Notes: generated from the sequence alone by a model not told the origin. Shown: positions 46,217-58,080, counted from the stretch's first letter. The stretch is DNA of 64,000 nucleotides from Fistulifera solaris (GCA_030295235.1 AP026126.1:2046001-2110000); one strand, 5' to 3'. Numbers and translations are program-made.

Positions 46217-47271
46217 ATGATGGAAGTAGAAAAACAAGACTATGATAGTATGGAAGCAGAGACGACAAATCTCGAGCTTTCGAATGCAGCAACAACAATT
46301 GACTCGTCGAATCGACCCTCTCGCATTTCACAATCCGTTTCGTTGCAGATGCAAGAAGGACACGACGAAGACGGTACAGAACAACCACATTTCCCCAAAT
46401 TAAATGCACTACAGTCCGCTGGAGGAAAGACGGAGTACCGTCGAGTCCGCTGTCCGCCTCATCGTTATACACCTCTTCGAGATCATTGGGAACAAATCCT
46501 GACTCCGTTGGTTGAATACTTGAAATTGCAGGTGCGTATGTGCGAGGCTCATACAAGAAAACCAAGAATGAAATCATCATCATCAACTCGCACGCGCTTC
46601 CAAAAGATGAACACAACTAATCGGTCTGATTTTCTCGGCGATTGTGTTGTTCTTGTAACATCAAAAACCCATTTTCGTTACAGGAAGCCTCAATCGTTGA
46701 AGATGACAAAGTCGCGGAGTATTTCGCTGTCTGATGGAAAATATCGTGTGTGTGTATGTGTGTGTGTCTCAGAAGTCACTTTTGCCTTGACGATAATGTC
46801 TCGTTTTCTCACACTTTTTCATCTTGATAGGTACGGTTCAATACTAAAACACGCAGTGTGGAAATGCGTACATCACCGCATACGATCGACACGGGTGCTT
46901 TGCAAAAAGGAGCAGATTTTGTTTCGGCATTCATGATGGGTTTTGAAGTACAAGATGCTGTGGCACTGTTACGTTTGGATGATTTGTACGTCGAATCATT
47001 CCAAGTCACGGATGTGAAACTCCTGCGCGGAGATCACTTGAGTCGTGCCATTGGTCGTATCGCAGGTCAAGACGGAAAGACACGATTTGCTATTGAGAAT
47101 GCCACACGAACCCGCATTGTTGTCGCCGATCAACGCATCCACTTGTTGGGTTCGTACGCCAATTTGCGTGTTGCACGAAATGCTATTTGTGATCTGATTT
47201 TGGGAGCTCCACCAGGAAAAGTATACAATAATATGCGCAATGTGGCCAAGCGAATGAGCGAGCGTTACTAA
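46217..47271 (+). CDS. PNO1: PNO1/Dim2 ribosome-assembly KH protein
   Basis: Exons 46217-46531 and 46831-47271 give 251 residues. After an acidic N-terminus, the conserved core runs through the splice (PLVEYLKLQ joined to VRFNTKTRSVEMRTS). It continues FVSAFMMGFEVQDAVALLRL, DDLYVESFQVTDVKLL, GDHLSRAIGRIAGQDGKTRF (KH domain with altered GxxG), ENATRTRIVVAD and ILGAPPGKVYNNMRNVAKR. The family binds 20S pre-rRNA at the future 18S 3' end and partners with the nuclease NOB1. The intron is 299 bp, three times longer than others here, and contains a TG-rich stretch. Diverges from ADAT3. Confidence 0.93.
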
Positions 47272-47809
47272 TCTCACTGTTTTTTTTTAACAAAAAATGA
47301 TATTCTTTTGCGGTCATAGGCGTTTGTTTTTTACTGTGGTGTTCGGGCTGGCCATTAGATAGATGATGATGATGATGATTCGTGTCGTGGTAGCCGAGCT
47401 TGAGATCGTGATCAAGTAAGGTTAAAGGCTACACTTCCTTGTCACGGTAGGCTGGGTGTTGGTCCGTGATCGTGATTTTCGTTCTGATCGTAATTTAGCA
47501 ACTTGGGATTCCGAAGGGCACGTTCTATAATTCACTAAGGATGACTGCAGTCGTCATCCATTCGTACTAACTAAAAAAAAGAATGATTGCAAAACTGTAC
47601 AAACCCTTGTCTCTGTGACAAGCAACAATACGAGTGATAAAATCTCAGATGCCGATGAGCGATGAGTACGAAAGGGTCATCGTAGACTTAAAGAAAAACA
47701 AAAACAACTTTCTTCTCAAAACAAAACATCCGCGCAATACAACATTGCGAAGAAACACTACAGAATCGATCATCCAATCTGTTATTTCCGACCAAAACTA
47801 ATTGCAATC
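47272..47809. other. Intergenic
   Basis: About 540 bp between two plus-strand genes. A GACTGCAGTC palindrome lies near 47542. No gene or RNA recognised. Confidence 0.45.
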
Positions 47810-49235
47810 ATGATGAAACGAATACTTGCTGTATGTACCGTTCTTTCTTTGCAAGCCGAGGCTGACATGAATCATCTGCGCCGCTTAGCGCCCGCATCGG
47901 AAAATGTTGCTTTATGCACAGATAATTGTGAAACAATAGTCAATTCACGTCAACTTCCTGAAGTGACATACTTTCCCGGAGACTTAACAGGAGGCTACCG
48001 TGCTGACTTGGGCTTAACATTGTCGAAAGGATTAAATGGAAAGAGATTAACAACGGGGGACAAGGCAGTTGTTTTAGCCAACGGTGGCGTCTCGTCCCAA
48101 TTGTTTCATACACATGCCGACGGTGCATGCACTATCCCTAAAAGTAATGGAGATGGTTGGTACTATGTCTCAAATAGCGAGGTGCGAGATGAAGTAGTTG
48201 CGTCTTCATTTACTTGTGGAAGACGACGACAATCCAACTCTGAGGGAATAGGAAACGGTGGTGTTGGTGCGATTGAGTTCAATGCAGCAGGTGAAGTGAT
48301 AGGATACGAGCGGCTCCTAACAAGAACGTCGGCTAATTGCGGCGGAGGTCTCACTTACTGGGGAACTTGGGTGTCATGCGAAGAAAATGACCAAAGTGGT
48401 AGACTCTACGAAGTCGACCCCAACACAGGATATACTCAGCGAATACAAGCGGTCGACCGTGGTGGAAACTACGAGTCCTTTGCCTATGACAATCAAGATC
48501 CGAACGTTCCGGCTCGCTTTTTCGTGGTATGTACATGAAGTTTGACAAGACAAACACAACAGTTTTTAGTACCATATCAGATATCTCACACCAGCCGTCA
48601 ATAAATATCACCTGAACTAGACGGAAGACATTGCAAACGGGGCTTTGATTCGATACACCCCCGCCGCCAATGCTTTCACCACGGGCAACAACTACGATAT
48701 TCTAAACAGTCCCGGTGGTACTTTTGAATATTTGGTTCTGAACGACAATGGTACCTATTCTTGGTCCACCGACCGGGGCGCCGGAGAACAATCTGCCGCT
48801 CGTTATTTCCCCAACACAGAAGGTATTGACGTTTTCAATCGTCAAATGTTCTTTGTGTCGAAAGCAACGAGAAATTTAATACAGGTGGATTTAAGTGGCG
48901 ACACGTTCTCCATAACGTCGACTTTGTCGGGTCAATTCAATCTTTACCCCGATCAACTCGGTCGCATCTTGGAGTCATCCGGCGGCAATAATGATGTGCT
49001 GTATTTCTGTGAAGATGGTGGCAGCAACTCGGATATTCACGGTAGGGATGCGTCTGGGAAGTATTTTACGATTGTGGAAGGAACAGATTTTGATACGGAG
49101 ACTACTGGGTTGGCCTTTTCACCAAATGCGATGTTTATGTATGTCGCGTTTCAAGACCCTTCTGCTATTTTTGCATTTTGGCGGGACGATGGCTTACCTT
49201 TCTCCGGGACTGTCGCTGGAATTAAGTATCATTGA
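47810..49235 (+). CDS. Secreted PhoX/DUF839-family protein, paralogue 1
   Basis: Exons 47810-48526 and 48621-49235, with a 94-bp intron, give 443 residues. A signal peptide (MMKRILAVCTVLSLQAEA) precedes the mature protein. The domain starts VTYFPGDLTGGYRADLGLTL and carries GWYYVSNSEV, GGVGAIEFNAAGEVIGYERLL, TYWGTWVSCEEN, YEVDPNTGYTQRIQ, ESFAYDNQDP, ALIRYTP, NTEGIDVFNRQMFFVSK, DQLGRILES, LYFCEDGG and AIFAFWRDDG. These are blades of the PhoX/DUF839 beta-propeller, whose studied members are Ca/Fe alkaline phosphatases. The conserved TWxxCEEN segment supports metal binding. Phosphatase activity is possible but not shown. Reads cleanly, without frame breaks. Confidence 0.8.
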
Positions 49236-49610
49236 TTGTAAAAGAGTTAGCTCATAAAAGGTCTATCCGGAGCTCTAAAAGTTTGAATCATCATCGTCTT
49301 TTTGTACCTGGTACCAGGTACCTTGTAGCGTTTGAACGGTGACGCCCTTAGTCCGATGTCCGAGGACACAATTCTCTCGAAGAATGACCCTTTGTACACT
49401 TAAAGTACTAGTTTCCCCTGTCTAAAAAAATATCGATGACACGATCCCTGCTAGTTGTCGTGTGTCGTTGTTTGTTTTATGAAAACCGATTTTTACATCA
49501 CGTGCACTTTCTCATTTCTCCCCCAATAAAGCTTATAGTTACTCCATAACACGTGAAAGAGGTTAAGCATTCCATAAGTGGATCGAATCAAATCAACCGG
49601 CTCATGAATA
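49236..49610. other. Intergenic between tandem PhoX-like genes
   Basis: About 375 bp. It contains the perfect palindrome TACCTGGTACCAGGTA at 49305-49320, about 290 bp upstream of the second gene. No gene. Confidence 0.6.
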
Positions 49611-51493
49611 ATGCTTACACGAACAAAATCGGCGCTTCTGTTGCTGTATTGTGTGAGATGGCTCGGTCATTATGTTGGTGCCGATATGAATCACATGTTA
49701 TTTGTATGCAACGGCGGAGGCTACGTTGACTGCGATGCCGACAATGATGGACACCGAAGTTTAAATTGCGGTGGAACTGACTGCAATGATAATGATCCAA
49801 ATGTTTTTCCGGATAGTCAAGAAATTTGTGGTGACGACAAAGACAACAACTGCAACGGTCAAATCGATGAAGGATGTTTCGAACAAGGGGGATATTGTGT
49901 TCGTCATCAGACCGGCACAGTATGTCAAACCGATGTGGATTGCGGGGGAATATGTCTACAGGGGTATAAAGCTGGCTTTGTTTGTGCAGATGACTTGGAT
50001 TGTCCTCCGAATAGCGGTTTAGAGCGTGGGTTTTGTCGGTTTGCAGCTAAAGCATGCGATTCTTCTCCGGCGGCCATTCCGGTTCCCCGTCCTACCACTA
50101 TACCGTCACATGAGCCTTCGTCAAGTCCCATAGCATCTCCATCCACCGCGCCTTCTCCATTTCCGACGTCATCACCGGCTCCACATCCAGTTCCGTCTTC
50201 GGAACCTACGAGTCAACCAACAGAACGACCAACTCCGAAACCTTCATCGGCCCCATCACCTGGCGTTCCTTCGTCCGTACCGTCTTCAGCACCTACACAC
50301 GTAACATACTTTCCCGGTGATCTCACTGGTGGTTATCGGGCTGACTTGGGTTTGACTCTGTCGAGAGGCTTGCAAGGTCGACGACTCACACTGGGCGGAA
50401 GCCGTGTTACTTTGGCAAATAAATCGCGCTCTACACAAACCTTTCACACCAAAGCAGATGGCGCAGGGGTTATTTCTAAAGCAAACGGAAATGGATGGTA
50501 TTATGTATCGAATTCAGAAGTCGGTTCGAGCGGAGGAGGCGTGGGGGCCATAGAATTTAACGCCGCCGGGGAAGTGTTGGGATACAGACGTATCTTGACA
50601 GGTACTTCTCGGAATTGCGGAGGAGGACGAACGTATTGGGGAACTTGGATCACGTGCGAAGAGAATGGCGGGTCTGGACGTTTGTATGAAGTCGATCCCA
50701 ATACAGGCTACACGCAACAGATACGTGCCGTCGATGTGGGCGGAAACTGGGAGTCGTTCGCATACGATGATCAGGATCCAGATGTATCGGCCCGTTTTTA
50801 CATTGTACGTCTTACGCATCGTTGATTGTTGCATACCGTCCTGCAAATCGTTTAATGTTTTCTCATGCTCTCTACAAAGACGGAGGATTGGAGTTATGGC
50901 GCTTTGGTGCGTTACACACCCGCGCCAGCCGCATTTTGACTGGTAACAACTACGACATACTAAACACCGCTGGTGGAACGTATGAGTTCTTGGTGTTGCA
51001 CGCCAATGGTACCTATTCATGGTCGCCGAGTCGATCGGTAGGAGAGACTTCGGCCGAAACGTATTACCCCAACACGGAAGGCATTGATATATTCAATCGA
51101 CAAATGTTCTTTACCTCGAAAGCGACGAAAACATTGGTACAGGTCGATTTAGCAGGAAATACCTATTCGATCACATCGACGCTGTCGGGTCAATTTGATA
51201 TGGAACCAGACCAACTGGGACGAATATTAGAGTCTCGCGGCGGCAACAACGACGTGTTATACTTTTGCGAAGATGGCGGTACGGACTCCGACATTCATGG
51301 TCGTGATGCCACTGGAAAGTATTTCACAATTGTAGAAGGTACCGATTACAATACAGAGACGACAGGATTGACCTTTTCACCCGATGGGATGTTTCTGTAT
51401 GTTGCCTATCAAGGACCTTCATCGATTTTCGCGTTTTGGCGCGAGGATGGATTGCCTTTCTCCGGCATGATCGCCGGCACAAAATATCATTAA
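49611..51493 (+). CDS. Secreted PhoX/DUF839-family protein, paralogue 2, with MopE-type motif and Pro/Ser linker
   Basis: ATG 49611 with signal peptide MLTRTKSALLLLYCVRWLGH. Like paralogue 1, the mature N-terminus has ADMNH. An extra Cys-rich region includes DCNDNDPNVFPDSQEICG and DNNCNGQIDEGC, the putative metal-binding MopE-type motif. A linker rich in PSS/PTP follows, then a DUF839 propeller closely matching paralogue 1 (VTYFPGDLTGGYRADLGLTL). The intron at 50805-50879 is at the same place as in paralogue 1. One shift occurs at the TTTT run 50934-50937: T5 gives APAAFLTGNNYDI, as in the paralogue. Tandem duplication followed by domain gain in this copy, or loss in the other, explains the pair. 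Confidence 0.8.
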
Positions 51494-51869
51494 CAACGAA
51501 AGGTACGACTACAAACAATGGACTTGATAAATACATCGCATTCAAGTTGGGACTCCAGCTTCATGAATTGAGCGAACAACATTAGTGAAAGCATCATGAC
51601 TCATGACTGCAATTGCAGTCGTGGCGAAAGGTCGCTTACACAGTGGGTCTATACTTTGTAGAACGATAGACAGAAAGACACCACAAACGATGACGCGATC
51701 TCCTTTTGCCGGTTTTGCTTTTATTACGCCTTTGACACGCTTGTCCTGATGGACACTCTTTCTTCATTATTTTAAGATCCTAAAGTTAGAGAAGCTTTAC
51801 ATCTGCAATGATTCGATCCGCTTTGTCCTACCAAGGCAAAAGAACTTTGTGCCGCAATGTCTACGGCGC
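51494..51869. other. Intergenic with 16-bp palindrome
   Basis: About 375 bp. At 51605-51620 it has GACTGCAATTGCAGTC, a perfect 16-bp palindrome preceded by CATGACTCAT. It is related to the repeats at 5901 and 6136. Confidence 0.6.
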
Positions 51870-52753
51870 ATGTCTTCCTTAGTCAGCACGAGCGTTAGTA
51901 CAATTCATCCCGGCGTCGCTCATGTAATGATGCAGAGTCCTCCTGTCAATAGTTTATCCTTGTCATTGTAAGTAAAAATCATTAGTAGTGGGTGATGCAG
52001 CTCGCACGAGTCGCAACTCCGCTTTCCTCTCAACTTTCAAATACCTCTCGCTCTCGCCTCTACAGTTGCCAGGAACTCTCGCAGAACTTGCAAGCCCTTC
52101 ATAAAGACAAATCAATTGATATTATTCTGTTGCAGTCGGATCTTCCCGGTATTTTCTCAGCAGGACTCGATATCAAGGAATTTACGCAACCGAAGGAGCG
52201 ATTGATGGAGTTCTGGACAGCCTTTCAACAACTTTATATCGATTTGTATGGTGCTTCACAGACCACTATCGCCTGCTTGGAAGGTTCCGCCCCTGCGGCG
52301 GGGTGCATGTTGGCACTTTCATGCGATTATCGTATCATGACCAAGAACAACAAGGCCAAAATCGGTTTGAACGAAAGTTTGCTGGGGATCGCGGCGCCTC
52401 CATGGCTGGCACAACAAATGATTGATACAGTAGGCAGTCGCGTTGCTGAATTGAGTTTGTGGCGGGGTACTTTGTATGTACCAGAACAAGCTTTGGCCAT
52501 TGGCTTGGTGGATGAAGTGCATGAGAGTCCCCGAGAACGGGCTCTCGAACTCGCTGTGTCAGAGTTCCAAAAGATTCCGCGACAAGGGAGGGCGGTGAGT
52601 AAAACATTGACGCGCCGGAAGCGATTGGAACACTTTCATCAGGAGCGACAAGCGGATTTGGATCATTTTGTGAACTTTATCACACAAGATGCGGTACAAA
52701 CGCAATTGCGAGGGTATCTTCACCAGCTGGCCGCGAAAAAGAACCAAAAGTAA
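51870..52753 (+). CDS. Enoyl-CoA delta isomerase (ECI1-like)
   Basis: Exons 51870-51967 and 52066-52753, over a 98-bp intron, give 261 residues. The splice joins PPVNSLSL to the helix CQELSQNLQAL, as in ECI1. Crotonase-fold features: GIFSAGLDIKEF (oxyanion-hole region), GSAPAAGCMLALSCDYRIM (second oxyanion loop) and IGLNESLLGIAAPPWL, where the Glu of NE is the known catalytic residue of ECI1. The enzyme shifts 3-cis or 3-trans double bonds to 2-trans so unsaturated fatty acids can enter beta-oxidation. The start is uncertain. An upstream ATG at 51808 begins MIRSALSYQGKR, a mitochondrial-like presequence, but is out of register by one base. There is no SKL at the C-terminus (KNQK). Confidence 0.85.
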
Positions 52754-52862
52754 GATATATAATACTACTAAAAATACAAGAATCAAGTTAAATATGGATG
52801 ATATAGTTCGCTTATGTTTGACTGTATGAGTAAGCATGATACCTTCGTTTCTTGTTTTCCTT

Positions 52863-53706
52863 TTACTTCGATTTTGAATTGGGCTTGAAGGTCGGGACGG
52901 GCTTGCGCTTGACACCACGCTTCTCCATCTCCGCCTTGAACTGGTGTACATTGCAGATTCCCGGAAAGAAATGAGGTTGACCGTTTTGATAGCTATCAAA
53001 GGCAGCAAACCATCTGTTCCATTTCCATTCTGGCGTCTCGGTTTCTTTGAAATAACAAATCACAGGGAATTGTTCACTAGGAAAGAAGCCGTAGTTGATA
53101 ATGGAATCATATTTCCAACGATTTCTGGTACCGGCAACGTAGTTGTCTGGTTTAATTTCAAGCGCTGTAAGCCGGGACCCTTGAGATTGTAAAACTCAAA
53201 GGCATCCTTTTCAAAGACACAACGAACACGACGAGTTTGAACTCCCAACAGAGCGGCAAACAATAAGTGAAAGAGACCTCCGGAAACCCCAATGATCGAA
53301 GGACCTTCCGTGTAAGCTTAATCAATGAAAACACGAGGAAAGAAAAGTGAGACAAATATTAACTTGAGCGCATAAAAGTGGGCAGTTTGAAATGTTCGAC
53401 TTACAAGGATGATACCAAATGATCAGAGGGCACAGAAGCGCGACGCCGATCGTCAAGAAATAATCCGGCTCAATCATAACGTCGGGCATTGTGAGTCGTT
53501 CCATCCAATTCGGAGTGTAGGTGGCAACTGGCTTCGTTTGATGTTCGCCTTTGCGGGGAATGGCCTTGTCATACGGATCACTATTCGGCAGCAAAGAATT
53601 CGACACCGCCAACTGTGTCGTCGAAAGCGGAGCGATGCGGCTAGGCGAAAAGGCCATCGCGGCGCCTGTAAACAAAAAGAAAAAAGGTAGCAACACAGGG
53701 CTTCAT
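52863..53706 (-). CDS. Plastid membrane protein with DUF3119 domain
   Basis: Exons 53405-53706 and 52863-53316, with an 88-bp intron. The start MKPCVATF...LFTGAAMAFSPSR is a signal peptide with the diatom plastid Phe motif. It is followed by NWMERLTMPDVMIEPDYF, a membrane helix (TIGVALLCPLIIWY), a second one (GVSGGLFHLLFAALLGVQT), and a DUF3119-type soluble part: FEFYNLKGP, VAGTRNRWKYDSIINYGFFP, EQFPVICYFKETETPEW, QPHFFPGICNVHQFKAEMEKRG. The family occurs in cyanobacteria and plastids; its role is unknown. Two one-base shifts are needed, at the A6 run 53680-53685 in the signal peptide and the GGG at 53174-53176, both homopolymers. Confidence 0.75.
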
Positions 53707-55625
53707 GCTTCTTACAACAAAGTCAAATGGAAATGAAAAAGGAAAAGATCCGAAAAGTGATGATGGGGTGAAAAATCGAAAAAATCCGTGTTGTGGAAGC
53801 CTTTTCTCCCTTTCTTGAATGATGTTGTGTCCTTGCCGGAAACAGGGCTATAGAAGAATGGAGTAGGCAGGTTCCTTCGTAGTAGCCACGGCACAACATG
53901 CAAGATGCAAGATGGCAAACCGTGACAGATTGCACTTACCTATTGACTTTCTGTTCGACGGTCGTTCTTTTCTTGTTCTAAGGTGAGCTCTCAAGTATAG
54001 TAACATCGGAAACCGAAATCGTCAGTTTGTGTCGTCCAGTTGTAGTTTCTGACACGGATTTCGGATTCGTATCATAGGCTATGTAGTACCGGTAAGATTT
54101 TAAATTTTACTCTGGAGTACCTTTTATCGTCTTTCGTCGAAGCTACCAGGAAAGGACGTTAAAATTCTGCCTCCCAGTACAAGATTCTACGTAGCGTCAA
54201 CGACGAGGCAGAATTTTAACGCCGCTCCCAGTATGTTTTATGAGTGGGAGGTGGGAGGACTCACGATTCACGAGTCTTTATGAGTAATCGTCATGAATGA
54301 ATAGATGGAAGCAAAGAAAGTAAACAGTACCAGGTATTGGTAATGTGCATCAGTATGTAAAAGCAATCAATGTTTGTTGTTGACTTGTAAATTTCTTTAG
54401 ACGTAGGTGAAATAACGACTTCTCAACTAAGAGTCACTTTTACTCGGATCTACGCCAAGAAACTGCCCTATGCACTACGTAGACATGTGGTTAAAAGTGA
54501 ATAAGAGAATAATTTTAATAAGCTCAATTAATAGTGCCGTTGTATTGAATGATTGCTTCTGTCAAACTGACTCAATCCCACCACGTAACTTTAATCTAAA
54601 CTTTACTCGTGTTTGAAGGATCTAGTTCAACACGGGATACATTCTGTGTCTCACTGGTATCTCAGCGGTATTGACTCTAAATAACAAAAGGAGCTCGTCT
54701 AGTACATAAACACCAAAATCTATACAATCCGGAGTCTTGAATGAATTTCAGTCTTACCAATGTTCGAAGAACACTCTGGGAGGATTCGGAATATTGGGAC
54801 AACGACGCAATCATCGGAAAGATGTGACGAGAACTGCCCCATAAAACTAGGGATGAGGCGAGCAAGAACATATACCTTCGATAATCCTCTGGATCTTAAT
54901 ATTCAAAGGAACTACCTACCCTAGTTTTTAAGTTTCACGACTCACGACTGGAGGTCTATCATGATCATGAGTTGTCACGGGTCACGAGCCATTGTGCTTT
55001 ACGTTTTATTGCGTCATTTCTGTGGTCGTTGAGTTCACGCTTCGCATTTCTCAGGCATCAGGCATAATCAAAAGAACATGATGCATTCCCGTTGGGTTAT
55101 CGACTACAGAGGATTTATTTAGCCTATATTATTGCCCTTTAGATGTGCTGTTGCATTCCAAATAAGCCTGATAAAAACGAAGTATAGCCTGGGCCAAAGG
55201 AAGGCTTTGCTGGACTGCACTTATGTGCATGTTTAGTTTCAGAATTAAATCTAGAAATCCAGGTCATGGGCTTAACTAATCCCTGTCTTGATGAATTCGA
55301 ACTCTTTTTGCAAAAAAATAGAGTTTGACAAAACGCTAGATACAAAAGATGTCCTGAAAGGAAGTTTTGATTTTGCAGGAGCTCGCATTGCACCTGACTT
55401 CTTATTGACTCACTGGAAAGTTTGCAAGATGATGTTTTGATAGTGAAGTACTCTTTTTCGGATTTGATCGGGAATGAACGAATGAACGACGTCGCAGTCA
55501 TTCTACCTTTTTACGGGCGATACAAGTTGCGGCCTAAGACGCCGAAAGAATAACAATCCTTCTTCATTATTTTTTCGTTCGCCCAAACCTTTTTTGTCTT
55601 TGTCAAAGCATTCTGCGATTTGAAG
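53707..55625. other. Intergenic, 1.9 kb, with a foldback element
   Basis: It holds a possible 5' non-coding exon of the DUF3119 gene (GTAAGT donor near 53935), the 65-bp foldback element at 54157-54221, and TACCAGGTA at 54328-54336. Other short frames are not convincing. Confidence 0.5.
54157..54221. mobile_element. 65-bp foldback (MITE-like) element, copy A
   Basis: Perfect 17-bp terminal inverted repeats (CGTTAAAATTCTGCCTC and its complement) around a 31-bp centre. Copy B at 62583-62647 is the same length in the opposite orientation, with only four differences, all in the centre. Too short to code. Confidence 0.8.
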
Positions 55626-57772
55626 ATGAAAGTGTTGTCTATTCTTCTTCTCCTTCTTCCAGCGACTGTCTTTGCAGCAGAATGCGAAGAAGAGCTTTGT
55701 ATTCCAACGGGAAAAGCGTGCTTGGGATCTCCTGATGAGTGCTGTGACGGCTTGGGATGTTTCGGTTACGCTTTCTTCAAGAAATGTCAGCCTCCGCCCG
55801 CTTGTGTAGGTGAATGGATGGATTGCAGCTCCGGTATGAAATGCTGTGACGAGCTGATTTGCGCCCAACTCAATAACGGACACTACGAATGTCAACATAA
55901 AACGCTCGACGTGAAGGAAGCCGATTTGGTGGAGATCAACGATGAGGCTCCGCCTACTGCCGCTCCTACATCGACTCCTGTCAAGCAAAAGAACCTTGTT
56001 ACGACGCATAAAGGAGATCCTGTTACCACAAGCATCGGCTGCAGCTTAGGCGATCCGGTAAGTTGTGTCATTGCTTATCTCGAAACCCTTTTTTCCTTAT
56101 GATAGCGTTCCCTCACAACGACGCTTTCCTATCCCGTTTAGCACATTTACAACTTTAACGGCTTAGCACACGATTGCCAAGCTTCTGGGGAGTTTGTTTT
56201 GACGAAGTCGACGATTACGCAGCGCCAGGTTCAGATTCACATGGACCATTTCGGAGATCGCTTCAGTCCCGGCTTTGCTTGGGCTGTCACAAAAGGAGTT
56301 GTCGTGCAAGACGAAGGAGATACGCCTCTCGTACAGATCAGTGTGCCCATGGTAGAGAGCACATTTGCTCCGAATATTTTCACACAGCGTCAGTGCAAGA
56401 TTCTCTTTTACGTGGATGGTGTTCAGCGAGATTTGAATGCGGGTAGCGGAAATCCTGCTGTTCAAGTCACATACAAAGGCCCCAACATTGAAGTGCTTTA
56501 CGTGAAGAGTAAGATGAAGGTCACTGTGAATATCGGATGGGCTGAGGGTTGTTACATTAATGTCTGCGCTTTTGTGCCGAGTAAGTAAAGAATGGCGATG
56601 ATTCTGCCGCAGATCAAGTGTGGTCTCTCACATTCCACCTTTCTCTGCAACAGACACGGATACGATGGTCGGACTTTTGGGAAGCGCTGATGGCAATAAC
56701 GCCAACGATTGGACCACCCCAACGGGTACAATCTTGCCTATCCCGGATTCACTTCAAGCGCGCATGGGAAAAGCTGGATACGATTACTGCACCAAGAACT
56801 GGTGCATTCGAAATGAAGAAGACTCATTGTTTGTACATGCCGAGAATGGCGTTGAATTCAGTGACTTGATGAAATGCAATCTTCCATTTGGTGATACCAT
56901 GGAAGAATATCTTGAGAAAGTAGACGCATCAATTCTCGATTTTTGCGGACGCCAATTTGCAGTGCATTACGGACGCACAGCTTTTCTGGACTCGAGTCGG
57001 CCAAAACGACTCTCGCCAGTCAGGCAGCTTTGGCAGCCACGTGCAATACTGCAGGAGGTGAATGTTCGACTTCAAAGTGCTGCGATGGACTAATGTGCGT
57101 CGAAAAGAACGGATTCTTGAAAGAATGTCAACCGGCGCTCCCTACCTGCAAGCTCGAGTTCGGCGATTGTTCCAAGACTCCCTGCTGTGGCAATCTCGTC
57201 TGTCAAGAGAATAACGCGGGTGAAATGCAATGCCGAGATATTCCGCCATGCAAGACCGAGGCTGGTGACTGCAGTCAAACCGGTTGCTGCACGGGCTTGA
57301 CATGTGTGACGAAAGCGGACGGGGCCAAACACTGTATGAAACTCCCGCAATGCATGAGTCGATGGAACGATTGCAGTCTCGGCGTTGCTTGTTGCGCCGG
57401 GCTCAAATGCAACAAGGATAAGCAATGCGTCGATAATCCAGTGTGCCACGATCGCGAATGGCGCGATTGTTCGAAACACCTTGCTGCGACCCGCTTACTT
57501 GTGTCGCCGAACCTGATGGTCGCAAAGTTTGTAAACAATTGCCTTCTTGTATGAAGGTGTGGCAGCCATGTGACTACAGGGGATGTTGCCAGGATGGCGA
57601 CAAGCCATTGGAATGCGTCAAATTTACCGACCAAACAGGACGAGCCGCTTCGCAGTGTCAACCAGCCTGTGCCGCCAACTGGGGCGAATGCGGCCCCACG
57701 CGTGGTTGCTGCAACGCTCCCAAGCACACCTGTAAAAAACACCGTGATGGACGTATGCTTTGCATGCCTTGA
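55626..57772 (+). CDS. Secreted protein with VWD-like domain and Cys-rich knot repeats
   Basis: ATG 55626, signal peptide MKVLSILLLLLPATVFA. The order is: two Cys-rich modules (CCDGLGC, CCDELIC), a Thr/Pro linker, and a von Willebrand factor D-like domain starting CSLGDPHIYNFNGLAHDCQ. The domain includes VPNTDTMVGLLGSADGNNANDW (calcium/metal loop), then YDYCTKNWCIRNEEDSLF. At least six more Cys modules follow (CCDGLMC, CCGNLVC, CCTGLTC, CCAGLKC, CCDPLTC, RGCCNAPKHTC). Introns are 56058-56141 and 56581-56654. Two one-base shifts occur, at TTTT 56982-56985 and AAA 57474-57476. VWD domains drive disulphide-linked polymer formation in mucins. Raphe-mucilage or adhesive function in a diatom is plausible inference. 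Confidence 0.8.
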
Positions 57773-58080
57773 GACGGCTAGATGCATTCAGCCTCCGCTA
57801 CATACGATTGCGGCCCGATAGTTTCATATGTATATGTATTCAATAGAATCATGATTGATCACAGACTGCTTTGCTCTAGATTTTCTTATCAGAAAGATTG
57901 TTACGTACCGTCTTTGGCCTTTTCATTTATGAAAGGAGTAGCAAATATGCGTAAAAATACAACCACAATTTTTTATGAGAGTTAGTCTCAGATTACACTC
58001 GTATGGTGCGGACTTGCGCGTCCTCTCAAGTAGAGTACTGGTAAAGCAATAAAACTTAGGACGCGTTACGAACACAGGCG
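57773..58080. other. Intergenic between convergent genes
   Basis: About 308 bp of 3' sequence on both sides. Nothing else seen. Confidence 0.5.

Noticed and set aside
46008-46616. 202-residue minus-strand frame opposite the PNO1 first exon
   Set aside because: It overlaps a clearly conserved exon and the promoter, and has no protein-like features.
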